From the NCBI GenBank assembly GCA_963969495.1, contig OZ018321.1, forward strand, positions 69,267,035 through 69,331,034: DNA of 64,000 bases, in the 5' to 3' direction. Below are positions 1 through 12,600 of the stretch, in pieces. Source of the DNA: Ceratothoa steindachneri (taxonomy: Eukaryota > Arthropoda > Malacostraca > Isopoda > Cymothoidae). Numbering within the stretch: position 1 is the stretch's first letter; every line of letters starts with the position of its first letter. Made by a program: the position numbers and the translations under genes. The notes beneath the pieces are model-generated. The model did no database searches. It was given only the letters and a program-made list of their open reading frames with translations, and was not told where the DNA came from.

Positions 1-2248
1 ATTTTTATATGCACGGAGATCTTTTTGGTTAAAATGACTTGTGGTCGTTCGATGGTGTTAAGCATTTGTGACTTTTCTTATTGTTTGATGACCCCCGTAT
101 AATTTGTTAACAGTTAATTTATTTCATTTTAATTTTGTTGTAAATAATACTGTCAATACTTTTTATATGCGGATAGCTCATAATTTAGCACCATGCTGAT
201 TAATTCTGGTGAATTTCTGGTAGGCCTCTAAATCCTTGGTCTTCTAAAAGTTTTATGTGTGTATTTTCTTCGGGCCGTGTGAACCAGGTTCCGCGATAGC
301 TTTACACTATCTTATTTTCATGTCGACATTAAATACAGATAAACCTATCCTAGAGGTAAGATGAAATTTACGGCAATAGCTTGAGAACACGAGCCTATCA
401 ATATCGACTTAGATCAAGCAAAATATACGACAACTAATACAACTCTCACAAAATGGCCGAGACAAAGGAAGAATTTGGAAATTAAAAAGTAATTATAAAT
501 AAGGTGAATAACACTAATAACATGGTAGTATAGTTCTCATCAACATGGCCAGACAAAGCTGCCAAATAATGTTGGAGGAAATTTATCGGGTGCTATCCAA
601 TCTGTGTCTACGATTTGCAAACTTGGAAAGAGAGGATCCGTAGTTCTTCTGCGTAACAACTTGTTTCTGGATAGGTCCTGATCGACTAATACCCATGTTC
701 TAGGTAAGCAGCATAAAAAGATAAAATACAAGAGTCAATTCTTGCCCATGCACGCAATAAAACAAAGGTGTGGGCAATAAACCCTAAAACAACAAAGATG
801 ATTTCTATATAAATTACAGCCTGAGTACAAATTTGAACTCGTAAGTCTAGTGTTTTATTCCTGACGTGGAGATTTGTTCCCTTTCCTGGCTCTTGACTTT
901 CGAATTATGACAATAACTCAATTAGCTTTTTTAGCCTATTTACCTTTCAAAATTGGAGTTTTTCCAGTAGCAAAATATATAAATATTTGTAAAAGATTTA
1001 CTGTACATAGAGTGTTTTCTTAATTCACAGTGACCAATGCTTTACTACGTACAGTTTAAAAATCAGGAGTGAGTCCTGTTCTATTCTTTCATTCTGTTCT
1101 TTTTAGTTATGGCACAGCCAGTCACCGCTGGTAAACCCATGATGACGACACAAGGCATTCTAACGCCATTTGTGGCCTATTTATTTCTGGCGCTCACAGG
1201 AAATAGATTATTGTCATTTACACAAATATTTGTTGTCCACCATCCCTCCATAGCAAGTGCCAGCATTCACATCAACCTCCAAGAAAGCTGCCCATCCACG
1301 TGAGCTACAAAGCCCTTGACTTGAGGCAACCAAGAAGAATTCCCTCCATAGACTTTAATAAATACAGATTGCGAGCATTTTTACTTAACCACCTAATCCA
1401 GCTCTGGCGGAACCAGTTTTTTTCCCCCACTAAACTATATTGATGATGGTAAGAGAGCACAAGTTTATCGCGTGAGATGAAAGATATAAAATGCTTGCAT
1501 GAAATAAGCAAAAAAGACTCATGGCGCTTTAACCTATTTAATAAAGGCCAAAATGATCCGAATCTTATTTTCGTTTTCATGCAGGTGATTTACATACATT
1601 GATGTTTTCCAGTTTCCTTTTTTTAATTATGTTAGTAGGAGTAAATTCTTAGCCATGACTAATCACTGAAGGGCCTACAAATTGTCTCTGTTGGGGTTAT
1701 ACATATATCTGATTAGTGTCTCTCTTAACCTCCCACATTTCTTACAGGATTTTTGCAATATGCAGCCTCAGTTCTCGATGGTGTACTTTTCTATGGTATA
1801 GGAGAATGTAATTACGAGAATGTTCACAAAGTTCACAATATTTAATGGAATAGATAATGAGTTATTAATAACTCTTTATATTTCCCATCAACTATAGTCA
1901 CATAGTAGCAGGTATCTTAAATTATTAGGCATGTTCACATCGTTTTGGAAAAAGTTCAATGCCCATTTTTTCGTATTTCTTACGCATTCCAATCGTTGCT
2001 TCCCCTCCCTCCAAAACAAGTTATTTAATTCGTTTCAAATTTAAGCTTCATTTTCAAGAATATTTTTGTTAAGTATTAAAACAACATTTATGTATATATT
2101 TTAATCGATATTTTATTATTTTTTTGGACTAATAATGGGATTTGATATAAAGCCGAAAAATTTATAAAAAAATACGAGTCGTCTTCGGTTTTGTCCTGTT
2201 TATCCTGTTTATACTTCGTCTGAAGTATTATCATGATCTGTACGAGTA
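1..2248. other. Anonymous AT-rich DNA
   Basis: I find no protein family, RNA gene or transposon terminus here. The ORFs are short, lack recognisable motifs and look like chance openings. Confidence 0.5.
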
Positions 2249-2250
2249 TA

Positions 2251-3272
2251 GGGTGTTCAATAAAGGGCACCGAATTTGAAAGCTGGATAATTAAAACAAA
2301 TTTTTATAAACATGGTTATCTTTTGCATATTTATAATGAGTAAATTCTGTCGTTTAGTTATGAAACATAATGTTGGTCATTTCTCCATCTGTACTGAGAT
2401 TTCATACATTTATGCGCTCATCGTAATTTCCGATAACTCGCTCACAGATGTGCGGCTCGATGCCTCCAATCACACGTCTGATTTTAGCCTTGAGTTCGGG
2501 AATTGTATGGGGTTTAATGGCGTATACCTGTGATTTCACATATCACCATAAAAACAAATCTTAGGACGTTAAGGCTTATTTTTGGTCATCATACCAGGAT
2601 ATTACTCGTTGCGGAAATTTTTCGCGGAGTAATTCAAGTGTTTGGCGTGACGTGTGGCAGGTCGCTCCATATTGCTGAAACCAGAGGTTGTCAATTTCCG
2701 TATCTTGCAATTTAGGCTATACATGAGTGGATATCATGTCTCGGTCTTGTTCTCCATTAATGGTCCAAGCACTCCCTCTACCCTAAAACCACACCACACA
2801 TTTGCTTTCATTAGATGTATTTCACGCTCTTGTATTATTCGAGGATTTTCATTTCCCAAAATCCACTCAAGAATTGAAAGTGGTCCTCGTTCTTAAAAAT
2901 TATTTTCTTTGCAAAAGTTTCGTCGGCTTCAAGTCTCTCCACAACGCAGTTAGAAAATTGCTTCCACTTCCTATGGTCACGTGGCTGGAGATGGTGCGTA
3001 ACTTAAATTTTGTCCGTATGCATATGGAGATCTTTATAGAGAATTCGATGTAATGATGTGGTCGAAATATCCAATTGGTGCGAACGTCGGTGAATCGTTT
3101 TACCCGGGCACTGTCTAGCACAACAGCAATTTGTTGCTCCATTCGACAAGAACTATTCCACTCATGCGATTTAGCCTTTGCAACTCGCCTGTTTTCCTGA
3201 TAAAAACGCTTTCATACTTAAAAACGCAAAATCGTTGCTCGATTTAAATTCGGCACCATTTAAGGAACACCC
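2251..3272 (-). mobile_element. Tc1/mariner-superfamily DNA transposon, inactive
   Basis: A 1,022-bp element is bounded by 27-bp terminal inverted repeats at 2251-2277 and 3246-3272. Both begin GGGTGTTC read inward, and about 22 of 27 positions match. A TA lies directly outside the left end (2249-2250), the expected target for this superfamily; the right flank reads TTTA, so one end has drifted. The body carries a decayed transposase on the minus strand. The size is slightly short for an autonomous member of about 1.2-1.3 kb. Superfamily membership is well supported by the TIRs plus the transposase; the exact family name is not. Confidence 0.85.
2402..3142 (-). pseudogene. Degenerate DDE transposase (Tc1/mariner type)
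   Basis: Minus-strand reading starts with MEQQIAVV near 3142. It then passes, with frame changes, through a segment resembling the first catalytic block: FKNEDHF appears where the family usually has an F-S-D-E-x-H-F type motif, so the first catalytic Asp is lost. Next comes FQQYGATCHTSR, the second-Asp block, with Asp replaced by Tyr. The C-terminus contains KPHTIPELKAKIRRVI and EPHICERVI, typical of arthropod transposases of this kind, and ends at a stop around 2404. The PPxSPDLxP-type block with the third acidic residue is largely deleted. Multiple frameshifts and stops show it is dead. Domain identity is from memory of the family. Confidence 0.85.
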
Positions 3273-3274
3273 TT

Positions 3275-4067
3275 TAGAAGTGTTGTTTAGTACAACATGT
3301 TTAGTATATAGTTATATATTTAACTTCGGTAACTCTTGAGGCTTCAAGAGTTACCATTCAGATTCGATAAAGTTCTAAGTGCAAATATATAATACAAAAT
3401 AGAGGGAGTGTTTTACAGGTGACCTTATATAAATAAATAAAAAACTGTCGTAGAAAGTTAGTAAGGTTGAAACATGATGTTGACTTTCCCCTCTAATGCA
3501 AGCCTTATAGGGCATTTACCAAATTTCTTCGTTTAAGGTATACAAACGGTACCTGCAGAATACCCATCTCTATAAATATTTATTTATCCAAATTAAGCCT
3601 GTTAATAATTAAATTACTTTGAAGCGAATATATATATATATATGGAAGGCGAGTGCTAACTTATTGTTAATTGTTTTTTTTCGAGTCTTTCAATTTGCTT
3701 TATATTGCGCTTTTGGTCTTGGCCTAACCTCTGGATTAGTACCTCAAAATGATTAGAAAGTCGTGACGCACGAGGGCAGAAAACAGAGTGAAATTCTTTA
3801 TTGGCCTGATGCGTTTAAATATATACAAATATCATTTTCAAAGTCTAAACAGTTTTGACTAGATACAAAGATCCAGAGCTTTATATATGTGATTAGTTGT
3901 TTTACATTTATATAAACATATTTATAGGAAATGAAATTTCTTTAAACTCGTTAAGGTACATAGATGCAAACGGTTGAGACTCTATGATAGTCACAGGATT
4001 AAGATGGCAACGGATTATTATTAGGGGCAGATGGACTGGAGGAAGGTAATATGAATTGTACATTTGG
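3275..4067. other. Anonymous AT-rich DNA
   Basis: No gene is visible. A short (TA)n run lies near 3632-3645. The right edge abuts the Penelope-like relic. Confidence 0.4.
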
Positions 4068-4545
4068 TTAAAAATTAAATTTTGGCTGTTTTTCATTTAT
4101 GTATATGGTCTCTAATATAAGCAACTGTCGTCGGTTTGGAGCGTGTGCTACGATTTTGGTGTACTCTTTAAGTAACTTCCGGTCCAGTTGTCTTCCGTGT
4201 TTTTCCAACTTATGTGTCCTGGGGGCACCGTTGCTTAAGTAATAGGTAATTCTTCGTGTTAGCAATGTTTCGTTTATTCCGATACATGAATGAGGTTGGA
4301 GTTCACAGTCTCCCATTTTACAAGTATATTCATATTTCAGGTGACTTATCTGTTTGGGTGCTAGGTCAGGTCCTGGGTTGTTTCTCATTTTGAGATTGGT
4401 GATGAATTTGTTAAGGTAGTAAATTATGAGAAAACATTACTCTCATTTCGTGTTGCTTCAACTCCTCTATTTATGATTTCATTTATAACTCTTTCATCGG
4501 CTTTGTAGGCTGTACTCATGATTTTCGTGCAGTAGAATTTAGTGA
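4068..4545 (-). pseudogene. Penelope-like retroelement C-terminus (GIY-YIG nuclease region)
   Basis: The minus strand encodes an approximately 150-residue C-terminal piece. An upstream stretch contains MSTAYKADERVI. After a frame change come IIYYLNKFITNLKMRNNP, YEYTCKMGDC with SCIG, then LLTRRI, LEKHGRQL and LILETIYI. This order (MRNNP, then YxxxC...C, YIG-like, L..RR..HL, ILE..I) matches the tail found after the RT in Penelope-like elements with a GIY-YIG domain. The signature YIG is CIG here, and the reading frame is broken at about 4430. No RT domain is seen upstream, so this is a severely 5'-truncated copy. Family assignment is from memory; a GIY-YIG profile search would decide. Confidence 0.65.
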
Positions 4546-5114
4546 TGTTCTTTTGTGCTTGTTGATTGGTACTCTCTTTCTTGTAGGTCTTGCATTTCTT
4601 ATTTTGTTTCTTTATTTATGTATATATTGTCTATATATCTGCAGTAAATATGTGGTTTTGGTAACCTTGAAAAAACTCGTTCTTTCGCTGTTCCCATGTA
4701 AAATTTTAAAACAGTACTCCAAGGGGAGAATCCAATGCAACGACATCGGTTTGAATGTAAAGATTGCCGTTTGTTCCATAGAAGGGGGCTTCCATATTGC
4801 AGGTTAAGTGGATTTCCTTCAAAGCATTTCTAGGTATGCTAAGAGTGAGGCAATCATTTTGGTCATATAGAAAAATGTTGGCGTTCTGGGCAGAACCAGG
4901 GATGCCATCGGCCCGAGAGCAATATCTAGCCCTCGAATGAGTTTCCTAGCCCTAGTGGCATCTCACGGTGGCATAGGCACCATTGAGATCAGCTACGGAT
5001 GCTGTGAGAGTACAGGCGAATAATGTACTGTGAAAGGAGCAGAGCGAGTGGCATCTCCCCATAATCAACAAGTAGGCTCACATTGGGGGAAATTCGAAAG
5101 ACACTGGTCGCAAC

Positions 5115-5660
5115 GTGAAGGCCGGTGTAGTGGATCTAGTCCACCTTCCGAAATACAGGCTCGGCTGCGGATGCATAAAACTCGCATCTGTAGTCGAGCT
5201 TCGAAGGAACAAATATTGCGCGGACTCTTTGCAGCATATTTTGTGTAACGTTTTAACTGTGTCAGTGTATACAGATGGGTCCAAAACCCAAGAAGGGGTC
5301 GGTTTCCACGCCGTATCCCGTCTGTTTGAAGTCTCTGGGGCTCTGCCAGGCGCTGCGTCTGTCTTCACAGCCGAACTGGTTGCAATACACCACCCAGTAC
5401 GGCAAATAACGCAAGGGGCCCGGTTCGGAGAACGGATTGTGATTTATATCGACTCACTTAGCGCCCTTAGTGCACGCGGGAGATTAGAATCTTCCCATCT
5501 CTTGGTTTCCGATATGCCTGATGCCGAGGTTTTGGCTAGCCGGGTGGATGTTGAGGATATCTTCTGTTGGGTGCCGAGACATGCATGAATTGCGGGAGAT
5601 GAGCGCGCAGATGAGGGCGTCAAAGAGTCTGCGAAGACAGGGGCCTACCCCCGACGCCGG
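5115..5660 (+). pseudogene. LINE ORF2 RNase H domain relic
   Basis: This frame carries an RNase H fold typical of I/Jockey-type non-LTR retrotransposons: VYTDGSKT (first Asp), FTAELVAI (Glu), IYIDSLSAL (second Asp) and WVPRHA followed by IAGDERAD (His and last Asp). A TGA at 5586-5588 replaces the usual Gly after the His, so the domain is interrupted exactly inside the last motif. The DNA is more GC-rich than its neighbours. No RT or endonuclease is visible upstream, so the copy is 5'-truncated, as is common for LINEs. A Pro/Ser-poor tail continues to about 5755. RNase H identity is secure; the clade is a guess. Confidence 0.8.
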
Positions 5661-6215
5661 AGCGCCCTTCCTTCTTACTTTATTTTTTTTCCATTTTATC
5701 CTTTGCCTTTTTTTGTCATTGTTATTTGCTATTTACATATTGTTATTTGTTTATAATATAGCCAAATAATACGCTGGGTCGAATTCGGTGACTTATGCCC
5801 AAGTAGGTCTTCGCCAGATTGGCTCCTAAAATCTAAATAAACAAATAAACTGATGGAGTTTCGCCTGCGCTTTATGTTGAAAACTGCTTTGCTTCCCAGT
5901 CTGTTTGCACATTCTTTTTGAATGTCCCAGTCGGGGTGATCTCCGCCCACATTACCTGTTCAGGTTCCGGAACGAGCAGGGTCGCTACCGCTTATCCCTT
6001 GTACTCGGAACAGTTCGTGCACACTGACTTGTAAACTTTACAACTTTTTGGAGGAAGCAGGCTCTTCCACTTTATATGACTGTTTGTTGTGGGTCGCATC
6101 CTTCTGCACCAGGGGTAGGGGAGGAGGGCATGACCCCGATGTCGAAGTGCGCTTCTGTTTTTTTAATTTCTTTTAGCCTTTGTCATTTTTTATCGTTCTT
6201 ATTTATTATTTGAAG
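5640..6215 (+). repeat. Duplicated LINE-tail-like segment
   Basis: Two imperfect copies of an approximately 90-bp stretch occur at about 5647-5745 and 6128-6212. Each starts with a CCCCGA-type GC-rich run and passes into a T-rich tract containing CTTTGTC and GTTATTT-like words. The first follows the RNase H relic directly, so the repeated unit may be the 3' tail of that LINE. Confidence 0.4.
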
Positions 6216-8260
6216 ATGATGGGCAGGAGCCTAATGTTGTGCGCCGTTTTCCCAAGACTCTTGCTGTGGAACTTCCCTCTACTGCCTCTACGGATTCAGA
6301 TCGATTTCTTACTTCTAGGCATACACACACTTGATCGACGCATCACCACTCTATGGAGCCCTATCTTACACCTTACTTTCACGACTGCCTCGTCCCTAAA
6401 ACTGTCCGGCCAGCACATTCACGTCGAATGTTCAATTCAGGAAGATCACAGACTTTCCTCTTCATGTTACTGGGATGAGTGAGAATAAATAACCATAAAA
6501 GTATTTAAATGTGTATAGCCTTGTGTGACGATACTTCTAGTAGTAATTTGTTCAAGGTTGTTTTGATTAAACTCACTATAGGCACGTACTGCCTTGAACT
6601 TAAACACTCTTCCTATTCTTTCTCTTCACTCTTTTCCACAATTTACTCCCTTGCCAACCCGAGTCAGTAAATCATACCTTCCTTCAATTAAAAAGGTTTC
6701 TCTCTCTCATTATATGAAGAAATAAACTCCTGTCAGGCTATGCTAAAAAGTTCTTAAATGACCTACTCAACATCAACAAGCTTTGATCTTACCCTACTTA
6801 AAAAGACTACTTTAAGACTCGCTAGAAAGTACTAGACTCTACTCTTGTCTTTGAGACATTCGAATGATATTGTACTTCGATCCAGGTGAGCTTACCTTTG
6901 CTGGTCTCCTCTTCTTTTCTTCAAAAGGAGGCAGATAACGTCCAATGACATAAAACTCATTCTAATATCGAATTTGAACCTTTTAGTCTTATTTTTTTAT
7001 TTCTTCAAGTTAAAACGAAGAATCGGCTGATAATATCCGGTTATTTTTTTGTGTAATGAACTTTTTGTCTCTTTTTATCTTTGCCTTTAGAGCTTTTTGT
7101 TTCTCATTCATAGCTTTCTCTTATTAAAAAAAATATTGACTGCTCAGGCCACATTCTGGTGTGTACTGATTCTTGTATGTGTTCTCAAAATAACTTTTCG
7201 AGATCATTTCTTTATATTCTATTTCATTTTCACTCCTTAAGCTTCATTTTTTGCTCATTAAACTTCATGCTCATTATTTTATTATTTAATAAATTTAAAT
7301 CTTTGTTTTACTACATTATTTTTATGCTCTTCTCATGTTGGCTTCCAGGGTTTTCTGGAGGATTGCGTACCCGCCTTAAGCCAACATACGCACTGACTTT
7401 CATACCGGACTCAAGCCCAGTAGCATGAGATACTCCCATTGCTTCTCTATATCTTGCATATATTTTTACTTCCTCTATTCACACCACTTTCTTTACAGAT
7501 TTCCCTTTCAACCTTACTGACGAAGATACTCGTTGGTTTTCCTTCTTAGTTTTTATGCCACTCCTCTGGTCTTTATTGCATTTCTCCTGCGTTCTTATTC
7601 TGTTTATTTTCTTTTTATCTTCTTACGTTTATTCAGGGCGAGAGGATTTCGACTTCACTTTAACAGCTATTGTTCCATTTAGCGACCAATGATCAGTGGC
7701 GATGGAAATGAGAAGAGGCCTTTACTCTCTGGGGAATAAAAAGTACGAGTTGATAAAAGAGCGTATGGAAAGAACAAGTAGATGAAAAATAAAGTAAAAG
7801 AAAACAAAGTGTAGAACTATTTACTTTCTCATATTTTGTGTCTTGTATCTTTACTTGTTTGTTCATTTAAGCTCTTTTTACACTCGTCGTGGGTGAGGAC
7901 GCCTTTTTGTCTTCAGAGGGAAACGCATTTCAGAGAGATGGAGGGAGCGGATACCCCCTGGAGACTGCTTAGTGCACACAGGCTATCCAACACTTTTTGC
8001 TTAAATCCTCAAGTGTGAGAGAGTTAGTTTGGAGTACATGTACCAGCTTTTTATACGCCAGATAGTGCAGTGGAGCTTTTGAATGCGCCCTTCCTCCCTA
8101 TTATTAAAAGTCTTCACTCGTTGATCGCGGGCTCTGTGGTCTGGGGGAAAGGCATCTAAGCACATAACTAGTTTGTTTCCCCATTTATTTTCTTGTTTAG
8201 GTTATTTAGGATAATGTTTACTCCTTAGCGCATATAAGCCAGGGATTCTGTTTAGCTTAA
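6216..8260. other. Anonymous pyrimidine-rich DNA
   Basis: No coding motif is recognised. A 10-bp inverted repeat (TGTTGGCTT with AAGCCAACA) spans about 7334-7387 and could form a stem. The stretch is unusually rich in T/C runs on the plus strand. Confidence 0.35.
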
Positions 8261-8267
8261 TGTTGAT

Positions 8268-8293
8268 CTGAAGAAGCCCCAGATAAGCGAAAC
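8268..8293 (+). ncRNA. Possible degenerate hammerhead-like core
   Basis: CTGAAGA fits the hammerhead core CUGANGA, and GCGAAAC follows 13-14 bases later, fitting the GAAA segment. The intervening stem II is weak, and I cannot pair stem I convincingly. Such motifs occur at the ends of Penelope-like retroelements, one of which lies at 4.1-4.5 kb. Speculative. Confidence 0.2.
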
Positions 8294-8735
8294 CAGTAAA
8301 GAAGAACCTTGTGCCACTTGTTGCTTCTCTGTTCTTCCCTCTCCATTTATTGTTTTTGTTTATGGTCTTCTTTTTTCTTTTAAACTACTCTATTGATTTT
8401 TTTACCTTTTGGGGGCCTGTTCTCTCGTAGATGGTCGGCAGATTAGATCTCTAAATTCTAAAAAGATTCGAGAATAGAACCCATTGAGGGAAAAATTCCG
8501 TGTAACTGCTACCTAAACTATCCGGCTGTGCCATTACCATTGTCCTTATTCTACTACAACGCTACTATTACCACCACTACCCATACAAATACCAAACCAC
8601 ATACAACGGCTTTACTACTTACACAACAAACTCCCATCCTAAGATTTTTCAGCATGTGTATTATTTTATTCTCATCCCTTGCAACATTAATTTCACGTTC
8701 CGGGTCGACTCAAACTCATAGAGTAATGGGCCAAT

Positions 8736-8760
8736 TTGAGGAATGCTCAAAGGGCGAAAC
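8736..8760 (+). ncRNA. Second hammerhead-like motif
   Basis: TTGAGGA (one base off CUGANGA) is followed by GCTC-AAA-GGGC, a four-pair stem with one wobble, and then GAAAC. Stem II is better than in the motif at 8268. The C-to-T change at the first core position would be inactivating. Speculative. Confidence 0.2.
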
Positions 8761-8769
8761 ACATAATCC

Positions 8770-11700
8770 ATTCATCAGAATTCCCATCATAAAGCTCTCA
8801 TCTGTCTGCAAATAGGTACCGTGAATATAAGGCAGTGGCATCGCCAATATGTGGCTTGCAAACAAAGATGTTTTTTTTCTTTTTCTGTATGAGTGTTTAC
8901 TATTCAAATATCTTTTATTCCTTTTTCTTTGTCTTTTCTCGTCTTAATTCCCACCTGGCCTTGCAAATGCGCTTTCAGATCAAATTTTGCAGAAGCTGGG
9001 CTTTTTTGCGAATATCACCTTGCAGGTTTATGTATCCAACCTCCTTGTACATTAATTAAGGTTGCCGGACATTAGTTAACAGTCAATTTTGTTTTCCCCT
9101 TCCCTTGTACACTTTCCATTTAACTGTTTTAACCATTCTGTTGTTTTCCCATATCTAGGTAATGAAAATTTCCACGTTTGGTTATAAAAGTTTTTCTTAA
9201 CTTATGAATCCCTATATTGCTCCCTTTCGTATCTTTATTCCTGTCAATATGGTATGTCTTCGCTTCGCCTGATTATTCGTTTTCCATCAAGAGAAGACTA
9301 CCGAATCTTGTTATTGGAGCTCAATATAGTCTTGTCGAAATTTAAAGTGAGAGGACGCCATAAGGATTATATTTGGATGCTGATGCGAGAAGCACCTCCC
9401 CTTGCCAAGCCTCTAGATTAGTAAAAAATGATGAACAAATTCTTATTAACTTTTTAAAGATGAATGGACAAAATATATACTTTTATGAAATGGAAGAGCT
9501 TGAAAGGTCTGATAAGTTTAACTTCTTTTCTCTTCATTTCTACTAAATTAAATCATTGAATATTTTAACTTGCCTCTATTTACATCATGATTGCTGTTTC
9601 ATTGATACAAACAAGCAATATGAGAAATTTTTTATACTCTAGATACAGATCTAGAGTGAAGTAATCTCACGTCACCCTTCAGTTATACAATGAATTTGAT
9701 TCATCAACACTGCTTTTATACCCAAAATAATGAAAAGGAATGAAATCAATAATAACAAAATTAAAAAAGAAAAGGAAAATATACATACATTCTTAGTTCT
9801 TTGGAAAATAGATCAAGTTACTGTGAACCCCATGATTCTGGTTTGTCAGGATATTAATCGGCTTAGGGGAGGGATACGGTTAAAGATAAGAGGGAAATCA
9901 ATTAGAGCCGACTTGACCTAACTTTTTTACCACCTACCCTACGCCTCATGATAGTGTATCTATGTTTTTTACATAAGTACACAAATAACTGCGGACATTG
10001 CATCATGCAACATCGAGGATTAGACCATTCTTGAGGATGCGTTAGAGGACAGTGGGCAGGGACTGAGTTGCAATCTTTGGGGAATTAACCATGATGATAC
10101 AATAAGGACCACAGAAAGACATACATCCTTCTATGTTTATGCTGGAAGCAATTCAAGTATCTAAACCATCAAGGAAGAGCGTTGTCAATAAATTCGCAAA
10201 GATTCATCCTCCAAGAGTGATGAATCATCCTTGTCATCAGATATAAAATTTACACAAAACAAATCGCAAGAGTCTGAAAATTAACTCTGAATGGATTGAT
10301 GATGACATTTCTATTCCTATTTATTAAGTTTTATTAATATAAATATCGTACTGAAACCATAGACATAGGTAATTTAAGTAACACACATTAATTTTGTCTA
10401 CAAATATGGCTACCCGATGCGACCCAATTTGGTGGATGCTATCCAGATTAATCATATAAGCTGCTGTTAGTATTATAAACAGACATATAGGAATTTCTCT
10501 CGCAAAATGTAAAACTTTTTCTGTAGTTTTATTTCGATACATTAATTCTTTTATTTCCATTCCTTTCATTTTTTTAAGAATATAAATGTACGTTACTTGA
10601 CTTATCTATCTCAATAACACGTTGAACCTCTGTTTATCTAACAAAGGAGACTGGCTTAATTAATTGAAATCTAAACTGTAATTGTATTGATAATGTACCC
10701 TGTTGTATAGGATTGGAACATTCGCTAAGAGAAGTAGTACTTTTGGCTTGATTTAGTTTACTACAATCAACGTTTTAATTTTTTTAATTTTTCATACGTA
10801 GGCCCAATATTATGTCGACCTCCAATATTCCATACACCGTAATATAGCGGTTAAAAAGCATTGAAGCAATACGTTTTGCCTCGTCCTAGTAGTCTAATTC
10901 AAATGGCCTTTCAACTTCATTTACATTTATATAGGTAATGTTGCGATTCACATTATAACTATAAATATTATCCATAATCTTAATTGATATTTAACTTACA
11001 ATTGTGAAATTTCATATACGAACTTGTCTTTAATGAGTAGATGCTGAAAGGCGGACTTTTCACAAGTAGAGGAAACTCTAATAATTTTATTTTTGATGTA
11101 AACCCGATTCGCGCTTTCAAATAGTGTAAATAGATATGGTGCTCGGGATAACTTTATCTTCAAAAAGACTTCATTTATCAACAGCTTATGTTGCGAAAAG
11201 ATATATCGACGTATAGTTTTCCATATACACTTAGTTTTTTTCTTCGACTTACTGCATTTCTTTTCTATAATTTCTTTAAAATATTAATATCCTGCATTGG
11301 GAAATAAATGGATTTTCTTTCGGATCAAGTAAAGATAGTCCCTCTCATTTTACCAAGTAAAGATCATCCCTCCCAAAGTTACACTAGTGACTTTGGATAA
11401 AAAGACAAAATTAATGTTGAAAATTTATTCCGGAACATAGTTGATAGAAAGTTTTTTTTAAAACAATTATAAATTGTAAACTTTTGTAGAACTCTAGAAA
11501 TTAAATTTTAGTAATTAATTTAAAAAGGTATTGGCTGGCAATCATATCGCAAAAATCATGGAAAATCTCGTATTTGTCTTTCAAGCTACATAAATTTCTA
11601 TAGATAAGAGTTGAGCATTTCGCTCTTACATCCTAGCATGCATTTAATTCTTAGTTTATCCTTATTCCATTAGCTTTAAAATGACGATACCATAACTTCG

Positions 11701-12600
11701 CATACCTCCCATTTTACCAAGTAAAGGTCAACCCTCCTTTTTGTCTTAGGATCTTAGGAGGGTCTAGCTTTTTAATTAATCATTTTGTTCTTCAGTATAG
11801 TTCGACAGGGTTTTTAAAGATTCATGATATGGGTAATTATTTTCTATGGAGCTTACATCTGTCTTTTTAAATAGATAAATGTCAGCTTTCCTGAAAAAAG
11901 TGTGATAAATGCTATTTTCCGGTAGAATATTTTTGCGGCATTCATATATTGAATGCCATCTCGTCGATGATAAGGAGATATTCCTCGCTATGTGCCCTAA
12001 ATAGTGCAATTTGTGCTCGGAACGCGCAATTCTAGCTTCTCTCTCAATAGCCAACGTCTTTTATTTCATTCGTGTTCGATCGTGTCTGTATCTATGCGGT
12101 TTATTTACACCCCACATATCCTAAATTTTTCGAGTTTAGGAATCAGCAATTCCTTATAAAGATCAAAGTAGATTTATCACCACTGGCCCCTCTTATTTGG
12201 CTAAACCACCACAATGGTGGGTACCACCGACACGCGACACATCTCTGTTACTTTGCAATTGTTCGGCAAGTTTCCACACGCGTTTCTCTTAGAGTCTCAC
12301 CGACCTCAAAGAATACTTAATTAACTCTGCGTCTTATCACTGAGCTTTCCATTTGGGGAAAGGCATAGTGATCAATACCTATTTATTTACAGTTTCAAAA
12401 GTGCTTGAAGTGAAACGATATATTCAGTGCAATTATAGTAAATTGTCATACAGACGAACGTCGATGCTAAGCGAGGATTGACACTGCAAAGACACGGGAA
12501 AAGGACACGCTAGAAATTGGGCTATACTGTATATCTTAGTGCGAAGGTGAAATAATCAAAATCGAGTGAGGTTGGCCTAAATAATCAATTCCTAGAGGTT
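8770..12600. other. Anonymous AT-rich DNA
   Basis: No protein family is recognised on either strand. A 92-residue minus-strand ORF at 11776-12054 (contains HKLHYLGHIARN) has a vague resemblance to LINE ORF2 C-termini, but that is too weak to call. Short CAAGTAAAG-type repeats at 11.3-11.7 kb are listed separately. Confidence 0.35.
11326..11737. repeat. Three copies of a CAAGTAAAG-CCCTCC motif
   Basis: Related 20-28-bp words start at 11326, 11354 and 11718. Each reads CAAGTAAAG, then two to four variable bases, then a TCC-rich end. The first two are adjacent in tandem; the third is 360 bp away and also preceded by ATTTTAC. They could be subterminal repeats of a small element, but no termini are visible. 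Confidence 0.4.

Noticed and set aside
11776..12054. Minus-strand ORF with HKLHYLGHIARN
   Set aside because: The resemblance to LINE ORF2 C-termini is limited to a few residues with no supporting neighbouring domain.
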